Shown here: positions 63,714 to 64,000 of the stretch, piece by piece
How positions within the stretch are numbered: position 1 is the first letter of the stretch
Layout of the letters: the number at the start of each line of letters is the position of its first letter
Assembly: GCF_014695725.1 (NCBI RefSeq)
Contig: NZ_JACJOU010000019.1
Location: forward strand, 434,001 to 498,000
DNA: 64,000 nucleotides
Direction: 5' to 3'
Origin: Microcoleus sp. FACHB-672
GTDB taxonomy: Bacteria; Cyanobacteriota; Cyanobacteriia; Cyanobacteriales; Oscillatoriaceae
Notes under the pieces: model-generated
What the model saw: the letters and a program-made list of their open reading frames with translations, nothing else
Database searches by the model: none
Told to the model about the DNA's origin: nothing
Position numbers and translations under genes: made by a program

Positions 63714-64000
63714 AAGAGACTCCACTAAAAACTGCTTACTCAACATTGTGCCTGAGCATCTCGGTACAGTAAACTCCCTTCGCAATTTCAAAGGCAAAAA
63801 TGTTGAATTTGGGAGGAATTGCCATTCGCCGCCGGCTCTTACTGCTGCAAGGATCTGGCAATTTCAAAAAAGAATTTTCTCGCACTTAAAATCTGGCATA
63901 ACTCCAAGAAACTCTGCTTCTTGAATTGCAACTAGCTTGATAACCGCGCTGCGGGACAGAAAACACAAAAGTCATGAAGTTTGAGGGATGATTTCATGCA
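63714..64000. other. Window end, no gene recognised
   Basis: About 290 bp upstream of the DUF427 gene. It should hold that gene's promoter. I recognise no other feature, and no open frame clearly runs off the window edge. Confidence 0.4.

Noticed and set aside
1-64000. Search for CRISPR arrays, tRNA, rRNA, tmRNA, RNase P RNA and known riboswitches
   Set aside because: No regularly spaced repeats, T-loop plus acceptor patterns or family cores were seen by reading. Only the SRP RNA was found; a covariance-model scan would be decisive.

Overview
The window comes from a cyanobacterium, most likely a filamentous, non-marine one of the Microcoleus/Coleofasciculus sort; that lineage is inference. 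Direct support is a set of cyanobacterium-type genes: thf1/psb29, a CpcT/CpeT bilin lyase, ndhS, a RuBisCO activase with a small-subunit-like tail, a Mo-nitrogenase C-terminal-like protein, PEP-CTERM proteins and a fused hydantoinase A/B. At least five HIP1 octamers (GCGATCGC) are present, and CCGG words are strongly over-represented.

Layout. 1-10.9 kb is a housekeeping and photosynthesis block: PEP-CTERM tail, family-4 uracil-DNA glycosylase, phosphoribosyltransferase, GAF protein, VOC protein, thf1, cpcT-like lyase, STAS protein, hemF, mrp, rodA, ndhS and a HAS-barrel-like protein. 11.5-13.6 kb is a CPA2 antiporter with two Usp domains. 14.45-15.6 kb is an apparently complete IS630-family element whose transposase needs a -1 frameshift. 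15.7-30.6 kb is an exopolysaccharide locus. It has a divergent core: wza-like and wzc-like genes leftward; O-antigen-ligase-like, flippase, glycosyltransferase, methyltransferase, epimerase and second glycosyltransferase genes rightward. A PEP-CTERM protein and a GT39-like membrane transferase sit on its left flank. No initiating sugar-phosphate transferase is visible, so the pathway must be completed elsewhere.

31-39.6 kb holds two paralogous pentapeptide-repeat proteins flanking a small TUDOR-like (HVA1) gene, then a 1220-residue HyuA-HyuB (5-oxoprolinase) fusion and a GH13 alpha-amylase family enzyme, divergently arranged. A 79-bp tandem duplication covers the start of the oxoprolinase. 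39.7-46.4 kb is a patchwork: a MazF/PemK toxin with a degraded antitoxin-like frame, a double peptidoglycan-binding protein, two small cyanobacterial proteins, the SRP RNA (ffs), YciI, a 2H phosphoesterase, RuBisCO activase with an SSUL domain, and rubrerythrin. 46.6-51.2 kb carries an alpha/beta hydrolase and the tig-clpP-clpX cluster (chaperone plus ClpXP protease). 52.0-56.0 kb is asd-dapA-rnj (lysine/diaminopimelate entry steps plus RNase J), closed by a strong intrinsic terminator. 56.2-63.7 kb has a Ser/Thr kinase fused to an FGE-sulfatase domain, the nitrogenase-tail-like protein, an anchored beta-helix protein, recR, an unrecognised 478-residue membrane-anchored protein and a DUF427 protein.

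I saw no CRISPR array, rRNA or tRNA. The most unusual signals are the start-codon-spanning duplication with a 10-codon upstream copy, the antitoxin-like frame with a repeated tail and in-frame TAG, the kinase-FGE fusion, the unassigned 478-residue protein, and an SSUL activase with a 13-residue linker repeat. I did not find a convincing new multi-gene system.
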